Below the pieces are notes generated by a model. That model searched no databases. It saw only the letters and a program-made list of their open reading frames with translations, and had not been told where the DNA came from. The position numbers and the translations under genes are program-made. Below are positions 35,319 through 47,930 of a stretch of DNA of 64,000 bases, one piece after another. The DNA comes from Pyrocephalus nanus (lineage: Eukaryota > Chordata > Aves > Passeriformes > Tyrannidae). The stretch covers positions 98,195,739 to 98,259,738 of the forward strand of contig CM076259.1 of NCBI GenBank assembly GCA_038380795.1, written 5' to 3'. Numbering within the stretch: the first letter of the stretch is position 1; every line of letters begins with the position of its first letter.

Positions 35319-38053
35319 AAATTGCCTCTACTTTAGGTTGTACTGAGTCTAACTCCTTCATAAGACACCTCTCCTTAAGAGCAACAGTAATAGTCTAGTT
35401 CCTAGGAGTTCCTAGTTCCTTGGAGTACAGGAATAGTCTGTGTGGAAGGTGAGGTCCATATCTGTACAAGGGCCACCTCAGGCCATAACATATGAATGGT
35501 TTTGGTTCCTGGGCCATGCCTGACTAAGCTGCATTAAGTACTTAGGGCCTAAAGGAAGAAGGAAGAAATTGATGCTCAGAAGCAATATTCACACAGCCAA
35601 CATGCTTTCTGAAGTCTAATGCACACATAGGACCATAGCCTGAAATTCCAGCAAGAATTTAGACATAAGAGCATTGACTTACACCTTAAAAATACTTATG
35701 TTATTGTAAAAAAGTCAGCAGTAGTGCTATCTGCCTCTCTGCAAGACATGGTTAGAGCGTTTCTTCATTTGAGACATTGCTCAGTTCAGGAGAGAGGTGT
35801 ACAGACTGACCACTGTCCATCCTTCACATGGATAAGAATAAAAGGATTGTATCGGGCAAGGGGAGACCCAACAGAAGAGCCCACCAAGATTCCATGATTT
35901 TGCAGCCCAGCAGCAGGGGGATTGACCTTTGATGGGGAGGAGTTTTGGATCCCAGTCCCCCTTCCACAAGCTGTTTATATATCTTAATATAATTGTTTAT
36001 TAATTCAAAACACACAAAAAGTCACAAAGAGCAAAGAAAGCCAATTAAGTGAGATGAATAGCAGGCACCAGGGCCCATGAACTACAGTTCTTGTCTTTAA
36101 TTGTTACTTTTGACAGTTTATTCTGTTTGCATATACAGGTTATTTACAACATACAGGTGCTGGCTTGAATAAGGAGGAGTGAGATGATCAGTCAGGCTTA
36201 ATACATAGGACCACTCTTAAAGAAAATAATCCTGAAAATTATACTTATGATGAGTCACTGAGATAGTAAGCTAGGAATAACACACATGTTTTAAAAAACC
36301 CACTCAAAATCAAATGAGAATGAAGAAAAACAAGAAAAACAGAACAAGAAAATCAGTGCCAGATATTTCCTCTTCACTTTTTTTCCTTCTTTCCAGTGTT
36401 ATCACTAATACATAAATGTACCAGGTGATCATCTATCATAGATTTCAGCAAAGGTTGTATAATTTATCAGAAAAGCTAATAATAACACAAAAAGTGGATT
36501 TCAACAAAATTGAGACCTTCTAAATAATGACAAAAAGACAGAAAGATATACATAGGTTTAGTATATTTTTGAAAATTTATCCTGGCAACAAAAAACTACA
36601 TTATATTTCATGCTAGTTTAGCCATAAGGCTATGACAAGACATGAAGATAGGAGTATGAGGAAATAAAATGATGGTTAGGCAGACAGGTGAAAGAAGGAA
36701 GAGTAATGAAGTATAATTCTCTTCGTATCGTACTCCTATGACCACCAGTGGCTGTCAGAGCAGTAAATCACAGCAAGGTTACCAGGAGACAGAGCTGGAG
36801 ATCTAAACTTCATCCATGGGAGCAGCAGCTTGTCAAGAGATCAGTGACCAGCTGAGGGACAGAACAAAGGAAATGATAACTCTGAACCCATAAAAATGAA
36901 AACACACATTAATGTGCAACAGAAATAATTTCATTAGGCTCTGCTGAGAAGGGAGAACAAAAACTAGTATATCGATATACCAGCACAAACCTTTAAGAAG
37001 ATTGACTCTGTCATAACTATAGCAGGATTTTGACCATACTTTGTAACGGGATGGAGCATTGAAGAAACACCAAACTCAAGTATGGAAACAAGAAATCCAA
37101 ATTGAAAGAAGGCAAGTCCTCAACAACCAGCAGAGAACACTGTATATACTCTTTTGAGTTCATACACTGAAGGGATTAAGTGAGGTATTCTCCTCTGGTT
37201 TAGCTGTTACAAGGGCAGTCTTGAGCCAGTCTAACCTGCCATGCAGTAAAGGACTATTTCAGTAGCAGGATTCATCCCTGGATTCCTCTCCTTATCTATC
37301 AAGCTGGAGACACACTTTCTCATAAATGATGGTGGAAGAATGCCTTTAAGTGAGCTTTTATGTGATGTGTACCATGAAATCAGGCTTAATGCATGTGCAT
37401 GTAAAGTTGCCCTACCCAGGCATGAAAAGCAGGTTACGTCAGACTTTCTGAGTGGGAAAGGATGAACAGAAGGTATCTCACTCAGCACATCACAGAGGTG
37501 TTGTGCTGAGCAGGGGTTGATTGTGGCTTCGCAACTCTTAAGACCAGGACTGCTAAGTTTTGTTTCCCACAAATATCCCAGCAGCCATATTTCACTATTT
37601 CCCTTCAGAAGGTCCCCGACAGTGGTCTAACATTGCCAAGGGAAGGGATAATAAGGAAATTTCCACGGAGGGAACATATGCTGTTACATAAATGCTTCCA
37701 TAGGCCTGACTACTGTTTCCTGAGAAAGGAAACTCCATTCATCAACTCTGTAATAAACTGACATCTCATCAGCAGGGGAAACAAGAGGAAGGTACTTGTG
37801 AGGGGAGAAATCTGTCCCTCTACATGTAGGAACTGTTTTCCTTTGCATGCCTAATCTGTGAGGTGACTAAAGTTTTGCCCACTAGTGCTATAATACTCAC
37901 ATGGGAAACATTAAGTTAAATATTACAAAATTAAAGTGTAAGAGTTATTGGAAACTAGAGACGGGCAAAATATTAGAATTTTCATCCTGGGGGAAATTCT
38001 AATATTTCAACATTTGTTTTCTTCCAAAATTAGAAAGGAAATACTGAAATACC

Positions 38054-38068
38054 TTTTTTTTTTTTTTT
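38054..38068. repeat. Poly-T run, 15 nt
   Basis: Pure T homopolymer. Confidence 0.9.
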
Positions 38069-38299
38069 CATACAATGAACATGTTCTCAGCCACTTTGGC
38101 ATTAAAATGAATTTGACGAAGGTGTTACAACATCTCCTGGGAATTGTTGTTAAGGTACCTTGTACTTAGAATTGTGTTAACAAGGAATATTTCAGCTGGG
38201 CTACTGAACCAGAGATGTAAAAAATGCTTGGGGTCAGGTGGAATTTTCACTTCACTTTTGCTTTCTTTCAGATTATTTAATCCTTGTATTCAATTTAGG

Positions 38300-38431
38300 A
38301 AAAAAAAAAAAAACAACAAAAAAACAAAACAAAAAACCACCACCAACAACAACAAAAAAAACCAAACAAAAAACCACCACCAAACACCAAAAAACACCAA
38401 ACCATCCAAACAACAGCAACAACAACAACAA
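38300..38431. repeat. A/C-rich low-complexity tract, 132 bp
   Basis: Starts with a 14-nt A run and continues as CAA, CAAA and CCA units with almost no G or T. Frames through it encode Lys/Thr/Asn/Gln-rich or, on the other strand, Val/Phe/Leu-rich peptides, which are repeat artefacts and not proteins. Confidence 0.92.
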
Positions 38432-39154
38432 AGAGGAAAAACCCGCCTTGCTCTGTTCCAAAAGGGAAACAAGTTTTGCAACAGAGAAATCACATCATTC
38501 CATTTTTTAGATATTCAGCAGTGTTCTGGATTTTGAACCTGTTCCTCAGAAATGGTTCTTTTTTTGGTTAAACTTCAAAAAGAGATAACAAATTTTGGTT
38601 CATATGTTGTTGCCAAAACTAATTATCAATATGGATTCAGTAAGCTTCAATTGATTCACACCTGAATTTATCAAGAAAATAAATCACTGAAAAAAATCCA
38701 TCTCATTTTTTAAAATATCTTCATTCTTCATAGGCTTCCTGCTTTGATTGAGTGCTCTCATAGGTGGGGAGTTGAAATGCTCTCCTGACACCTTAACATC
38801 TTGGGAACTTACTGGGTTTGTTTCTTCAGGAGAAATACTTTTTTTGTCCTAATATGGTGTTTCTGGGTGCTGCCTGCTGGGTAGATCACCTTTGTTGTTG
38901 GAGTATTGCTGGTATGTTGGATGAAGTCTGTGGACTTACTAAGTAGAAGGAGTAAGAGTAGAATGGAAAAATCTCAGAAAAATGCCCTAATGGAGGTGAA
39001 CAGGTATCTTGCTGCAATAAAATGCACACTAAAGCACTTGAGAAGCTAATAGAGGGGACCCCACTGTTAAGATTCTTTTTGCAGATTTAAGCAGATTTAC
39101 TCACAGATCATTCATTGATATTCTGATGTTAGTTTAGTTGGCACATATTTTCTA

Positions 39155-39203
39155 AGGTCTCAGGTCCTTTTTTTTTCTACTAAATAAATAGGACCTGAGA
39201 CCT
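39155..39203. other. Perfect 14-bp inverted repeat (foldback) with 21-nt loop
   Basis: Arm AGGTCTCAGGTCCT (39155-39168) and arm AGGACCTGAGACCT (39190-39203) are exact reverse complements. The loop is T-rich then TAAATAAATA. A transcript of either strand would form a stable short hairpin. The stem is shorter than the roughly 22+ bp of a usual microRNA precursor, so a miRNA call is not supported. Confidence 0.6.
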
Positions 39204-40306
39204 CAGATGTCTGTATACACACTTTTTTTAAAAAAAAATCCTGTTCATATTTTTTTGCTGTTCTTATACAAGGTTCAAAGGTTATGGTTTTAGTTTAGAA
39301 ATAATATTTTCATGGTTCATAACAAAATCTGTAAAACTGTATTAGTTTACATTTTTGGCAACCTTCATTATACCCTAGTGATTCCTAGAAGTCCTTGTAC
39401 TTTCTCGCTGGTGAGAGATACTTTCCATAAAATAACACAGTATAAAAATAATAGTTATTAACTCACTGTGATGTATTTTGTTAAGGTGCAGAACATGTAT
39501 TCAAAGGAATAAATTTATTCATTGTCCAGTTTTGTGGGGATGTTTTCCAGTTTAAAATTATGATGTTGTAAAAAATGTACTTTTTAAACCAGCATTAGAA
39601 AGTTCACTATAGAGAAAGACAGGAAACAATCCTGGTTACTTGTAACAGTCCCATATCCCTTAGGTCTGACAAATTGCTACAGTTCACCTGACTGAGGATT
39701 TCAAAGGGTTTGTGCACTACAGAAGGGTTCCACTCTGAGAACATCTCTAAAAATTAGTTCAGAAATTCCAGCTCTCTGCTCGGACACAGTATCAAGGTTG
39801 ATACCTGCATAAAGTATGTTTGAAGGCTACTGAAATTTGATATTCAGTATGCTGATGCAAAAGAACTTTTCATACCTTTTTTTTCCAAAAGAATGCCCGA
39901 GTTATCACAAAACTGTGATTCAGCAAATTCCAAATAACGCACAGAAGTAGCCAGGCTCATACACCACACACATGCACAGTGCTGCTCAACCAAGCAGCTT
40001 TCTGAGAAGTGTGGCACTATGATCCAGCTCACGATTTTGCAAAAGATCCCTATGTCTTGCTGCATTTAAGATGGTGTTTCTGCAGGGCCATATTTGCCTG
40101 GGTTATGTGTGAATCTCTGGGAGGATTAAACGAACAGTAGTGTTGCAGGTGTTTTTTCTGTGGCTGTTCAATACTGGTAAATGGGTTTTTGCCTTTTTGT
40201 GGAACTCACCTCAAGAAAGAAATGGAATTTTATTTAATTAGTGCTTTTATAGTCTCAGGAATGCTTTTTCTCCACCAAATCCCATTTGAATATTCATATC
40301 AAATTG

Positions 40307-40330
40307 ATGTATTCCAAGATTGGAATACAT
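40307..40330. other. 24-bp near-perfect palindrome
   Basis: ATGTATTCCAA (40307-40317) and TTGGAATACAT (40320-40330) are exact reverse complements separated by only GA. It could extrude as a small cruciform or be a dyad-symmetric protein site. No gene lies next to it. Confidence 0.5.
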
Positions 40331-41250
40331 TAACAAACTGAGAATATTTATCATTTTATATGCCTGTCTTTACCAACACTTATTTTCAAGAAGAAGCCTA
40401 TACACATTTACAGAACAAAAAGACATAACAGAAATAAATAGTGCTAATATGTGACTGCTAGTGTGAGATGTGCATTTTACTATAATACTATAAGATACTA
40501 TCTATCTCCCAAAAAAAATGTTGATCAGTTTTCTGTAGATATTTAGTGCAGAGAACTTTCTAATAATTTCTTAAATTGCTTGAAAAGATATATATCTATC
40601 ACCTCCTTAGGCATCTCATGTAACATGTGACTTTGAAGTAGAAAGCAGAGACAAGATATGGAGCTAAAGACAGTACTGGTAAGCTTTCATATATACAGTT
40701 CACCCAGAGATCCAAAGCAAGTACTGGTATAGCCATTTCACAGCAGGAGAAATGCATAAGGAAGAAAAAGAAGCAACAGCCTATTTGCTTACATTTTTTA
40801 TTTTCTAGCTTTCCACTTGGATGTGTACTTCAACTAGTAGCTATAGGGACTGCAGAACAGCATACAGTAAAGCCAAATATTGAAACAGTTTAAATAGTGT
40901 GAAACAGTGAAGACTATGAGTGGAAGATCTACATTAAACTGTGCAAAGGAACACTGGGTGACAAGCTTTAAAGATAATTTTTATTATTAACAGAATAACA
41001 TTATAAGAAACTAAGGCAAATGCTGTGCATTAATGCAGTGCATTTAACTAGAGCTCTAAAAGTGTCTATCTTAGTATTTTTATCGGTAAGTGAAATGAAA
41101 AAATCAAAAGCCATGCTTAGCAGAAAATCATTTCCTACCTTCATAACAGCAGAGCTTTACATGCTTCCCTACTAATAGTAATGGCACATGTCCATCACAG
41201 ACTGCAATTCTCTGAAGTAAAAGCTCAAAGTCAATAGCTTTGTCACACTG

Positions 41251-41302
41251 AAAAACAAACAGAAAACAAACAAACAAACAAAAAAACAACAAACAACAAA
41301 AA
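41251..41302. repeat. (CAAA)n/(CAA)n tract
   Basis: A/C-only apart from one G, made of CAAA and CAA units. Confidence 0.9.
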
Positions 41303-41503
41303 GACTGTTGACAGACTGGACATGTATACTAGAAGTTGTGTGCTTATAGCCAGATTTTGAGAAAGGCAGAAGCAGACCTGAACTGTTTTATCTGGAACAA
41401 TAAAAAGAATGCATACTGAACTATCACTTGTATTCATGTATTCTATTTAATTTCTTGTATTCCAAGTTTCTGTCCCTTTATTTAAAATATTTCACTGCTT
41501 TAA

Positions 41504-41524
41504 TTTTTTTTTCTTTCTTTCTTT
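41504..41524. repeat. T-rich tract with TTTC units
   Basis: T9 followed by three TTTC-type units. Confidence 0.85.
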
Positions 41525-44500
41525 AATTTATAACTACGTTGTCTGGACACGCTAAACAAGTTATTCCTATCTATTGACTTCAGTCTATTAGGCAAACTCT
41601 GAACATGCCAAAACGACTCATACAGATTGAGTCAGTTAATGTGTCTGGTATTGTATTCTGCAGAACACTTAAACTGCACATGTAAACACACACACAGTGA
41701 GGTAATTTTTGAGGTATATTCACTTTAATATGGTTTCCAAATTCAAACATTTTCCAAAAAAAGGCACACGTCCTTTAATCTACTGATCTTTAGTTCAAAT
41801 GACCCTGAGTCAAAAATGCGTATGTATATATTCTATATCATATCAGAACCAGCTGTCTTGAAAATTTCTCGAAGGAGAAATGAAATAAAAAAGTCTCTGG
41901 AACTAAAATAATTCTAGTAATCTTGTAGGACTCTTAGTGAAGATCCTTTCATAATGGTTCCATAATCTAGGTCATATTATATCTAAAATGGTAAGCCATG
42001 TTCATGTTATATCTGAAATATACTTGCAAAGCAGTAAAAATCTAAGCCAAAGGTAGTAAATCATAAATTTTAAAGGCTAAAATCCTGAATGAACCATGCC
42101 ATAAAATGTCACTTGCAGGAATGAGGGAAGAATACAGGATGTGTTTCATCTTCTAATACTCAGAGTTGAAAGAACTACTCTTTATTAATGCAACATTGAA
42201 TTTCAACAATGTAAAATGCTCCCATGGCAAACAATATGCTGTCAAAAGTCCCAACAACTAGGTATTGCTATGCACTTAATAGAGATGGTTGAATATTCTA
42301 TTTTTAGGGGATGAAAAAATGCTTCTTTTTGCATGTAGAATTTCCATGTAACCAAGCACTAAAGATTTTTGCTTTCTCTTATCACTTTATTTCTGTAAAA
42401 TGCTGCATGTTGCCATCTTATATAATCTGGAGGAACAAAACCACCAATGTGTTGCCTGAATGATTCAGTGCAGCTATTCCTTTCTGTTCTTGACCAGGTA
42501 AAGCTGCCTTGGGAAGCAATAGCAGCTTTGGCAGCACCCAGGTAAACTATATTCACAGACAGAGAAAGCAACTGTGGCTCCCCAAAGACAAATTCAGCTC
42601 AGAAAAGGGCAAAAATCCAAAGCATCAATGAAAAGAAGGTAAAGATTTTGCCTCCGTGATCCAATTCTAGACCTTTTAAGTGTTGTGAAAGAAGATCCTG
42701 TCTAATCCCCAACTGCCAATTCTCCCTCATTACTGAACTGAAAAGTATTTAGCCTGCAAAATCCAGTTTCTGCACTTTTCACAACAAATACCTCTTCCAT
42801 TTTGCAATTCTTCCATCTTCCTTCCTATTATTTTTCATGCAGGAAAGACAACAAAGGCACTGTACTGCTGAGATTTTGAATCTGAAATACTTCTGGCAGA
42901 CTACATCTTCCAGGAAGGCATTCACACAGCTTGATAGTGTGCCCTTAACAATAACAGCTATTAGGAGCTACATTGCAAGAGCTCATTTTCAGTTAACAGT
43001 CTGTCTAAGCTCCTGTAAAACTGTTAAGTTCTTAATCACTTCACTGTTATTATGAAAAAGAAAAAAAAGTAGTAGCACACAATTAGCAATAGAATTATTA
43101 TGCTCCACAAATTATACAGCCAGGCCCCCAACACACATAGCTGCAGGGCCCCAGTGCAACCAGGAGATTTTTTTCTTCTAAAGCAATAGATGTGTCAAGA
43201 CAGGTTAGAAAGTTTTTCCAGATTTTAGGGTTTTTCACCTTTTCTTTTTCTGCCAGATCTGCTTTATCTTTTGAGATGTCCTCTCTCAGAAAATGTACAA
43301 ATCAAGATACGAAGATGTAAAGGAAGGCAGTGAAGTTCAGGTTAAGACTCCAAAATTTATCGAGCCTAGTTTGCACCTTGAAGTGAGGATGCTTGTGTGA
43401 CACTGGCTAAGAACCAAGATGTGAGCCCACCATCACAGAGGCAAGCTGAAGGCCAGCTTGCTTCTTTTAGCAGAATAAATCCCTCCAAATGCTGACTATT
43501 TACAACCTGTTCTGAAGAAGTGTGGAGGGACTTGCTGATGCCAGTGCTGTAGCCAAGGACCCCCGTCTCCCCAGAGCAGAGCCCACCAACCCTGCCTGCC
43601 ACACACCAGCTGCCACAGGACAATAAAATACAGCACTTTTCCCCAAAAGCTTAGTTAAGCCTCATTAATCAAAAAGGGTCTTGAGACAAAACCATTGGCT
43701 GTTTTATATACATGCCTAGTTAAAATGTGCAGTAGCACCTGACTTCTGTTTACAGGAACACAAACATGAACACAGGTAGGCATACAAATTAACTCACTGA
43801 CATGCAAGAAAAGTCTAAAGCTGGTCACCTTCTACAAAGCCTGACATTTCCAGGAAGGTATCAGGATCACCTGCGTTGCCTGTTCACCTAAACCAGTTTG
43901 ACACACTACACTGACCCTAGTCACAAACTTAACACAGAACAAATATGTGAAATTAGATTCAGTTTTTCCATTTGAGAGAGGAGATGAGGGAGAAAATAGA
44001 AATTCTTTTTTTGCCCTCACATGGTCAGGCAGCTGCTGAAATCTCTTCTAATAATAAAAAAGCAGGAGTCACCAGGATGGGTTTGCATTCTTCAAGAGCA
44101 AAAAAACAAAAGCAGCAACTGCTGCATCCCACACACCTTTGGTAATTCCCCTTCTGACTTAATGATATCTTGGAGGAACTTGAGACAGGGGAGAAAGAGC
44201 CAAAGGAAGATGTACAAAATAAACAGCATTACAAACACGTCTAGGGAGACAACAGGTTAAATGCAGCAGGATTTCCAGGCTGCAACAGGCTCTGGAGCTA
44301 CTTCTGTCAGAAGGTTTCCTGTCTCACTGTCTGGGTTCAGTTTTCTACATAGCTCTATGCTATAATTAGTCTGATAGCTGTGCACTTATTTTAATGAGCA
44401 GCAAAGCAACTGCTGGAGTTGCCTATAGCTGGATTGGTGTGTCAGCCTATAAATTACAGTTCTGTTGCCTACACACTGCCTAAAGGCATTTCTCTGCAAT

Positions 44501-47500
44501 TTACTAATTATCATAATTTTGATAATTTTATATGTCCAGGTCTTTACCAAACAAAAAATATATATTTAAGAGTTTTACTAGTCTAAACTGTCTAAAGAGT
44601 TAAAAAGAAAAGTGTTTAGCACTTCCAAGGGGCTTTTCAGTGTGTAAGTGTTGAGGGAACAAGTGGCTACTCAGCTGTTCATTTAGCTGTCTGCTCCGTA
44701 AAGAGATGGCAGTCTCACAGAAGTGCCTACGCAGATGAAGAAATAATTTTATTAAAAGGAATTGAATTCTCAGTCTGCTCCTCTTCCAGACATTTGCTAT
44801 TTTTTTGTCATTATCTTTGGTAATGCCTAAAGAAAAGTGGACTCTTTGAGCAGCCCTCTCTGGCAGTCTTTGCGGTACAGTGGCACAGTCCTGTTTCAGC
44901 AGCAAGCCCCTAAATGCTTGCTCAGGAATCTGCTCTTATCCATCAAACTCACGATGACCTTCATCCACCCTTGCTTTCTGCAGTTAAAGCCCTCGTCATT
45001 CTAGCACCCCCCATGTATATTTGGTCCCTGACTGATGGAAGAATATACGTCATGGATATGATTAAAACCCAAAGAAGGATTTGAGAGAGGTTAGCACTGT
45101 GTTTCATGCTGGACATCTATTTTAAAAGCCAACCCTAACATGCCCTAGACACTTGTACTGTGACTTCCTATTTAAACCTTATCAGCTTCACCAGGATCCA
45201 AAATAGAAGACACCAGCCTCACTAACACGGGCACCTTCACACTTCATGGTGTTGAGCTGTTACTCCGTCACTGCCCTGGGGTCAGGCCACAAGACCAAGT
45301 TTTCCAGTGAGCAAATCTAGACAGATTGCCTACACCACTACCACTAACACCTTGTCATCTGCCTTCCTCCTCTGACCTTTGGGGTCTCAAATATTTTTAA
45401 AAAAAGGTCAGTAGGATTCTAGCACAGCACTCTGTCTTGAACAAAGAAAGAAAAGCGCACCATTGAGCATGTATATCCGGAGTTAACGAGAGCTAATTCC
45501 CTCTTAATTAACACTTCGCCACTCTCTCCCCTCATCAAAAAAACTGTCAAGGAACTGACATCCCGCTCTTGCCAATTCTTATTAAATTATCTGGAAGCTC
45601 ACACCAGATTATCACAGTGGTTCCATCTGGTCATAGTCTCCAAGTTCTTGCCCTCTGGAAAACTCATCTGTTCCTCCTGTGAGAAGAGAGGCAGCTCACC
45701 TCCCACAGCAGTGGCATAGTGCCTGGTGGAATGGTTTCCAGCATCGGTGCACACTAATAAACACCCACAGTCCAAACTCACTGGCACCTGGCACTGGGTG
45801 CCAGGATGAGCCTTCAAACCCTGCCCAGCACCATAAAACACAAGTAGAGCCACATGTGACTTACAGTTTTTCAAGTCCTTTCAGCATACTTGTAAGAATG
45901 AGGGGATGTCTTTGAGAAAACAGCTATTCGTAATTGTCGTTGCTTTTCTTTTCTAATATTGCAGCGTAGAAGTATGGATGCACAGTAGTTAAAAAATCAA
46001 CAAAAATCAAGGGTGGATGCTCTGTATGAGAAGGAATACTACTTCCCTGCTTATCATGAACACTGCCCCTAAGATCACAGGAGAAAATGCATGATCAGGA
46101 TCATCAGGCATTTTCTCTGAGCTTGGATTGCACAAGCCATGACCTCATCCAACTGAGAGAGAGTGACAGTGGCAGAATGAAGGGCAGTGGCAGGGAAGGT
46201 TTGCTCTACACCTTTCTGGTTCCCACTAGACTAGATTTTCGAATCTTTCCTTGCAAAGAAAGGATTAAAAGATGTATCCCAAATCACACAATAGGTATAT
46301 GAAGAAATCCCAAAATTTCCCGGTGCCCTCTGTAAGCACTTTAACTCTTCTAGAAGTAATCATAAAAAACCCCATAGAATCGCAGTGTTGTTTGCTTTTC
46401 ACACTGCATTTCAGTAAAGATTATTCATTGCCAAGATTAATACGAACCAAACCAAAGTATGTATTGTAAATTAGCAAGAAAGGTCATTATCTGCAAAGGG
46501 CTTTGTAGCAACTTCTTATGTGTCCCTTTTCACACACAGATTGAGCTGCTACGTGCCTGTCTCTGTGAGCCTGAGGATAGTTAGCAAAATCCCCATGGCT
46601 GGCTGCTGAGCAGGCAGGGGAATGCAGGACAACTCTGTATGTTCTGGTGTGTTAGTCAAAAAATAAACCTAGGTGAGCTGTGATTTCAGTTTTTGACGGG
46701 CATTATATTATTGCCGGCTAAAAACTTTTTTTCTTCCTTAATTACCCCAAAACTTGTTACTTTGAGACTTTGTCTCAAAATAATGAATCTGAGAAACGCT
46801 TTGCTATTAGTTTTTCTAAATAATTAAATGTGGCAGAAATCCTGTTTATTTTTGGAAAAATTAGCCAATAAATTAAATAGAAGAAGCTGTCAAAACTGTA
46901 TTTACCTGAAAAATTAAATAATCAGTCACACTGAAAAAAAATGCTGGGAGCTTAAATTCTCTCTTCATAGCTTGTATCTTCAGTATTCAACATCAAGTAT
47001 AGAGACAAAACCAAACCAATTCCTCTGTCCTCTGTGCCCTCCCAGTTTTCATTGCTATTTATTAAAACAGAGTGTAAGCAAAACCACACTGAATGCCCTT
47101 GCACTTAGATTTTATTGAAAGGATCTGGAAGGCAAAATTGATTTGAAACATGGAAGACAAATCTATGCAGAAATCTGTTGGAATCTCTCCAGACCAAACC
47201 CAGAAACACTCATGAATTCATTTTTTCATTAGTTTTGGAATAACTGAAGTTCCATTTCACAGTCTCTCATTCCCATCTTTGCTGGATATCAACCAAAGTA
47301 AGTCCTCACCTGTAGTGAGAAGTCCAAATTTCTACATCAGGTTTTGCTCCTAGCACTTTCGAAAACTTCAGTGACCCAACCTTCGGAAATTATCAATTTT
47401 CAGCAAAATGAAACTCACATTTTACATCAGTAATCTACCAGAGTAGCATTCAACTATGCAGAATGATAGTTTTGATGAGTTTTGCAGTCAAGCTGGGTAG

Positions 47501-47894
47501 CTTTCACAATTGGGCATCACTGCCTATGAAATTGTGATTAACAAATGTTGCTATTGATGGTTAGCATCAAATCATCAGTCATTTTGCTTCATTACATCTC
47601 TTCCCTACAAAAGGTAAGGAGGTCTTGAAAGCATAAATGCAAGCTAATTTTGAGTAAGAGGAGAAAAAATCAGATGAAAATGCAGGAAGGAAATTATTTC
47701 AAAATTGTTGGTGATTTCTAAGTAGTTTGCCAATTCCTCTTTGAATTTTTCACCCTCTTTCTCTCCTATTTTAAGAGAGAGCTTTTAGAAATTTGTGGAA
47801 AACTCATTTTTCAACTTAAGTCTGGAGGGAGATGGGTTTTCATTTAATATTTTTGTAATTTCCTTCTTTCTATGAAAAAATGCCAAATATTCAC

Positions 47895-47930
47895 TTCTGT
47901 ACTAGTTACTAGTTCTGTACTAATTACTGG
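47895..47930. repeat. Tandem duplication of an 18-bp unit
   Basis: TTCTGTACTAGTTACTAG (47895-47912) is followed directly by TTCTGTACTAATTACTGG (47913-47930), with two mismatches between the units. A small slippage-type duplication. Confidence 0.8.

Larger units (their letters stand above)
25240..38299. other. Gene-free unique DNA
   Basis: Thirteen kilobases without a supportable gene. A modestly GC-rich patch lies at about 26740-26940. A-, T- and A/C-rich runs are listed separately. The minus-strand frame 28082-28303 has fairly ordinary amino-acid composition, but I recognise no family in it and see no clear splice or promoter context, so it is not called a gene. Confidence 0.5.

Noticed and set aside
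38144..38536. Frame of 130 codons rich in Lys, Thr, Asn and Gln
   Set aside because: It is mostly the A/C-rich low-complexity tract; three other frames on both strands are open across the same repeat.
39155..39203. MicroRNA precursor interpretation of the foldback
   Set aside because: The 14-bp stem does not extend with mismatched pairing to the length expected for a Drosha/Dicer substrate.
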